Positions 63,510-64,000 of a stretch of 64,000 bases of DNA are shown in pieces. The notes beneath the pieces are model-generated. The model made no database searches. It saw nothing but the letters and a program-made list of their open reading frames with translations, and was not told where the DNA came from. The number at the start of each line of letters is the position of its first letter. The first letter of the stretch is position 1. This stretch comes from Acidobacteriota bacterium (lineage in GTDB: Bacteria; Acidobacteriota; Terriglobia; Bryobacterales; UBA6623): contig WGMB01000012.1 in assembly GCA_016125275.1 (NCBI GenBank), positions 20,939 to 84,938 of the forward strand, written 5' to 3'. The translations under genes and the position numbers were made by a program.

Positions 63510-63830
63510 TCACGCCGCTTCCATCGGGCCCAAGCTCACCTGCACCGTCACCTGCCGGCCCAACTTGTTGAGCGCCGTCATCAGCCGGTCGATGGTGAAG
63601 CGTTCGAGACGCACATTGCGGATGCGGCTGAAGTCCGCCTGCGGCACGCCGGTACGAGCCGCGGCCTGCCTGGTGGAAAGGCCTTCCTCATCAAGAATCT
63701 GGACGATGCGAGCAGCGACGATAGCCTTGGCCTGACGCAAGTCCGCATCGGGAACCGCAAAATCCCGGTAGACATTCCCACTGCCATGGACCAGCTCGAA
63801 ATCGTCTGGATTCGTATCTGGGCAATTCAT
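63510..63830 (-). CDS. XRE-type HTH protein, HigA-like
   Basis: A 106-residue DNA-binding protein. Start region YRDFAVPDADLRQAKAIVAA leads into RIVQILDEEGLSTRQAAART then GVPQADFSRIRN, an XRE/HTH_37 helix-turn-helix as in antitoxins of HigBA or RelBE-like modules, and NKLGRQVTVQVSLG closes it. The ATG at 63830 is preferred; a GTG at 63869 would extend it into the heptamer array. A toxin partner would lie upstream, beyond the array and outside the window. Confidence 0.78.
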   Translation of the reverse strand: MNCPDTNPDDFELVHGSGNVYRDFAVPDADLRQAKAIVAARIVQILDEEGLSTRQAAARTGVPQADFSRIRNVRLERFTIDRLMTALNKLGRQVTVQVSLGPMEAA

Positions 63831-63864
63831 AACGGCAAACTCAACAGGACCTTCGAGTCCCCCT

Positions 63865-64000
63865 CTCACTGCTCACTGCTCACTGCTCACTGCTCACTGC
63901 TCACTGCTCACTGCTCACTGCTCACTGCTCACTGCTCACTGCTCACTGCTCACTGCTCACTGCTCACTGCTCACTGCTCACTGCTCACTGCTCACTGCTC
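63865..64000. repeat. 19-copy heptamer tandem array CTCACTG reaching the window edge
   Basis: Nineteen exact, unbroken copies of CTCACTG plus three bases, continuing past the end of the window. Confidence 0.95.

Noticed and set aside
63865..64000. Toxin gene partner for the XRE protein
   Set aside because: The stretch upstream of the XRE gene is a pure CTCACTG repeat to the window edge, with no coding potential.

Overview
The window is high-GC, densely coded bacterial chromosome that most resembles Acidobacteriota of the Bryobacterales (Solibacter) type. The evidence is the combination of two proteins ending in or containing TIGR03437-type domains (46219-47859, 55490-58135), an Oar-like outer-membrane receptor, a PSD1/DUF1501 pair, a winged-helix/TolB-like/TPR regulator, Tat-exported Gfo/Idh/MocA and SelA-like proteins and a PEP-CTERM protein. 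This assignment is an inference from gene content; there is no rRNA or tRNA gene in the window.

Layout. 1-5.8 kb: the 3' end of uvrB, a Rossmann/DUF2520 protein, a ComEA-like protein, a TetR regulator divergent from a small cytochrome c, a NUDIX hydrolase, a 35-residue membrane protein, a PNPOx-like protein and a methyltransferase. 5.8-9.9 kb: DUF72, queC, a secreted TPR protein and two small envelope proteins. 9.9-14.5 kb: a tight reverse-strand string purM-purN-tyrS-glycosyltransferase-PhyH oxygenase. 14.5-21.4 kb: a methyltransferase, a cobalamin adenosyltransferase, a PEP-CTERM protein, small membrane and stress proteins (DUF3309, CsbD, DUF1328), an AhpD-like protein, an esterase/SMP-30 fusion and a degenerate receiver. 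21.4-29.7 kb: a winged-helix/TPR regulator divergent from an ECF sigma factor, a SelA-like PLP enzyme, an OmpA-type protein, a secreted protein gene broken by an in-frame TGA, and a Gfo/Idh/MocA protein. 29.7-38.1 kb: an Oar-like receptor, a TolB-like propeller, smc, a secreted protein and an 11-cysteine miniprotein. 38.3-48 kb: flippase plus GT4 glycosyltransferase, the PSD1/DUF1501 pair, a lipoprotein propeller and a TIGR03437 protein. 48-55 kb: a reverse string NUDIX/MBL-queA-hydrolase-CBM9-like, an NCS1-type transporter with a small membrane partner, and small proteins. 55.5-58.7 kb: an Asp-box repeat protein and a GyrI-like protein. 58.7-62.7 kb: an iron-uptake operon of a DtxR regulator, a membrane-anchored DtxR-FeoA fusion, and FeoB divided into separate GTPase and permease proteins, behind a DtxR-type palindrome. 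62.7-64 kb: a repeat-rich end with four different short tandem arrays, a phage-type HTH protein and an XRE protein.

The best candidate for an unusual system is the four-gene Feo locus, where FeoA function appears to sit on a membrane-tethered regulator-like protein. A second general pattern is that at least seven genes have a -10-like hexamer only 5-7 bases before the start codon, which suggests leaderless mRNAs. Gene borders rest on reading frames, start context and overlaps; functions rest on family resemblance recognised by eye, with no database search.
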